A DNA stretch of 64,000 nt from Tubiluchus corallicola (taxonomy: Eukaryota; Priapulida; Priapulimorpha; Priapulimorphida; Tubiluchidae), in NCBI GenBank assembly GCA_030141605.1, contig JAQGDQ010000153.1, positions 423,329 to 487,328 on the forward strand. The letters run 5' to 3'. Made by a program: the position numbers and the translations under genes. Numbering within the stretch: the first letter of the stretch is position 1; every line of letters starts with the position of its first letter. The notes beneath the pieces were generated by a model, which was not told the DNA's origin, did no database searches, and saw only the letters and a list, made by a program, of their open reading frames with translations. Shown in pieces: positions 61,806 through 64,000 of this stretch.

Positions 61806-62946
61806 TACAGCTCTCAATACTGAAAAAGAAAAATTTCATGTCTGACAAGACTGACATTGCACATTTCGTAAGAGGAACGTTTTTTTGCTAAGCTATTATT
61901 ATTATTATTGTTGTTGTTGTTGTTGTTGTTGTTATTGTTGTTGTTGTTGTTGTTGTTATTATTTTTAAAACTATATAAAATCTAAAAAGTTTGTGCACTT
62001 ACTTATTTTTCTCGTCAATCTGTCAATTTTAGCATGATTTTGTGTTGTAATGTTATACAGATACCGTTCACTCATCGTTTTTTGTTCCTACTGCCTTTAG
62101 TAAATACGCCACATTGGTTATATTAAACAATTCACAGTTTTTTAATCATTATAGGAGACTACGTGTTGTAAAAGTATTATTGTTAGCAGTGCCATTTGAG
62201 GTAAAAGTGGAATCAATCATTTGTGTATGATCAATATCAGTAGTGGCGTTATCACCATCATTATCACACAGTCAACATAATTGTCATCGTCGCTATTATT
62301 GCCATCATCATTACCAACAATAACGGCAATTGTGAGAAAAGTTAAGAGCAAAATTAAAATAACAGCAGCAATAATATCAACAATAGTGCAATCATACCCT
62401 GGTGGGACTCTCGGAAAGAGATATGCGGCTCTTTAGAAAGAGGAAGAACAGGGCTACACGATGATGTGGGCTATATTTTAGGACACGTCCACCGAGAGGA
62501 GTAGCGAGGAGTTAATTAGATGTTCTATTTTTGGAAATTTTCGCTTGGAAAACTGCTGACGTAAAGCCATTGTTGTGACGTCATCCATTATACTCTGCCT
62601 ATCTACTTATAACTTTAATTCAGTAAAAAGTGCTTATGGCTTTGCATTATAAATGAGGACTATGTAGGATGTTCACGTATTTTTGATTATAAGTGTATTT
62701 ATACGTAAAATTTTTGCGAAGCTTTTGCTAGCATTGCATTAAAACTAGATGTCTTAGGTCAGGATTATTTTTTAGGTTTGATGAAAAGCAAATACTTTGA
62801 AATCAAAATTAACAATGTTAAAAGTACCAAAATTTGGTGGTTGCTGTATTTCTAGCCATGATAGTCGGATTTGTTTTTTTTCACTTTTCCAGCATGCTCT
62901 GGAGATGTTGTGATGGATTCTCTGGCATTTGGTTCATCTTTTGTTT
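61795..62946. repeat. Direct repeat copy 2 (about 1.15 kb)
   Basis: Second copy of 57678-58767, with a longer GTT-rich microsatellite (61891-61965) and an extra block at about 62769-62830. A TGACGTCA site is at 62576-62583. It ends exactly where the right palindrome arm begins, so it fills much of the palindrome spacer. Confidence 0.9.
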
Positions 62947-64000
62947 GGTTCAGTGATAACAAATTGCAACAGTGCATTCACAAGGATCCGTGTATACTGT
63001 GTGCCACATCATATAAATTAACCTGCTAACTTTTAATGCACTACTGCTTTCTGAATCTTTTGAAAGGCTTTTAGACTTGATAAATAACAATATAAATAAG
63101 CTTCAGGTTTTTGAGTTCTCCATATATAAAGACCTATTCTTAGTACACTGCTGAGTGCATTAGTAAGTTTACAACAACCTCATGAATGTCATTCTACACT
63201 TTACGAAGTTTTCATTCCTAAGCATGATACACATTTGTAAAATGCAAATCTTTGTAATATCAAGCAGACTTTTTTAACATAAAGTACATCTTCTTAAGTA
63301 AATATGATTAGAGTAAACGCACACTTTTAGGACGTAAGGTTATTCATCACCTCTCGTCATATAGAGTGCAAGGCAGCTCTGCAATCCAATTACGAGCCAT
63401 ATAAGCTGATTTCAGGACTGTATCTCTTTTTAAAAACGATAGCTTTTCTTAGAAGGTTACAAAAGAAACCGACAAATATATATATATATATATATATATA
63501 TGCTTGTATAAAATTTACAGTTAATTATTCCACTACGAAGACATGTCTGTCTAAATATAAATACACGTATGTATCATACTTTCATGATACTGCAAAATCA
63601 AAAAAAAAATTACAATGAACTGACATAGTTATCGCTCAGGTCAAAGATCACACGGAGGGAACGTAATGCTGCATATAATTAAATAGCATTATTAAACTGT
63701 AGCCGATAATAATTTCTAAAACTCATTTACTGTTTAGTTACGTTCATTTACCTGATGTAGTTACAACTGTCATCAGATTTATGTTTCTTCTGAGGTGACC
63801 AACAGATTGGGCAAACACTATCGGAATTCTCATCAGTATGTAATGGTACAGCCAAACCTCTGGCATTTAAACCATAGTGATACACGCCTAACAGTGTATA
63901 TATAGTATATTTTGGCACTAATAGAAACCATAAACTTAAAATAAGCCTAGTGTATATATATCTACAAAATACACGTCATGGAAAGGGTAGATTGTGTAAG
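62943..64000. repeat. Palindrome right arm, cut by window end
   Basis: Reverse complement of 59322-60399, starting at GTTTGGTTCAGTGATAAC and ending at the last base of the window. Contains the mirrored Cys-rich candidate exon near 63752-63860 and a TA microsatellite at 63478-63501. Confidence 0.9.

Overview
The window comes from an animal nuclear genome, most likely an invertebrate bilaterian. Its genes are split by GT-AG introns, the DNA is AT-rich, mobile-element debris is everywhere (CR1/L2-like LINEs, pogo-like and hAT-like DNA elements, a gag-like scrap), and there are long microsatellites. The species cannot be read from the sequence. There is no sign of operons, CRISPR arrays or other prokaryotic features.

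Three host genes can be supported, all on the + strand. (1) At 749-980 there is the last coding exon of an unrecognised gene, with an acceptor before it and AATAAA overlapping its stop. (2) At 10355-19564 there is a complete nine-exon WDR61/SKI8 orthologue (302 aa, seven WD blades). All eight splice phases close. Its first coding exon would carry only the ATG. (3) At 26301-53448 there is a complete two-exon BK-channel beta subunit (KCNMB-like, 250 aa, two membrane segments), split by one 26.4 kb intron.

That intron is a repository of repeats. It holds two inverted copies, about 16 kb apart, of a dead alpha-1,3-fucosyltransferase (GT10) gene; a pogo-like element with perfect 25-bp terminal repeats and an open CENP-B-type transposase fragment; a LINE reverse transcriptase relic; a 26-bp tandem array whose unit contains TGACTCA; a 34-bp minisatellite; and two very long ACT-triplet tracts.

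Region by region: 1-1.0 kb, terminal exon of gene 1. 1.1-3.7 kb, a foldback element with arms over 0.9 kb and a nested insertion. 6.2-8.3 kb, an antisense LINE with coiled coil, PHD-like and endonuclease segments. 10.4-19.7 kb, WDR61, whose first intron holds a hAT-like element interrupted by a 5'-truncated LINE and a hairpin; intron 4 holds another dead RT. 19.7-26.3 kb, intergenic with a gag-like remnant. 26.3-53.4 kb, KCNMB-like gene. 53.5-57.7 kb, repeat-rich DNA with a LINE 3' end, a hAT MITE with 8-bp target duplication and a tRNA-like sequence. 57.7-64.0 kb, a nested structure in which two roughly 1.1 kb direct repeats and two roughly 1.06 kb inverted arms interlock. The arms carry a cysteine-rich candidate exon and run off the window end.

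I did not find a new biological system. The items most worth following are the invertebrate BK beta subunit, the inverted fucosyltransferase pseudogenes, the pogo-like element and the terminal palindrome.
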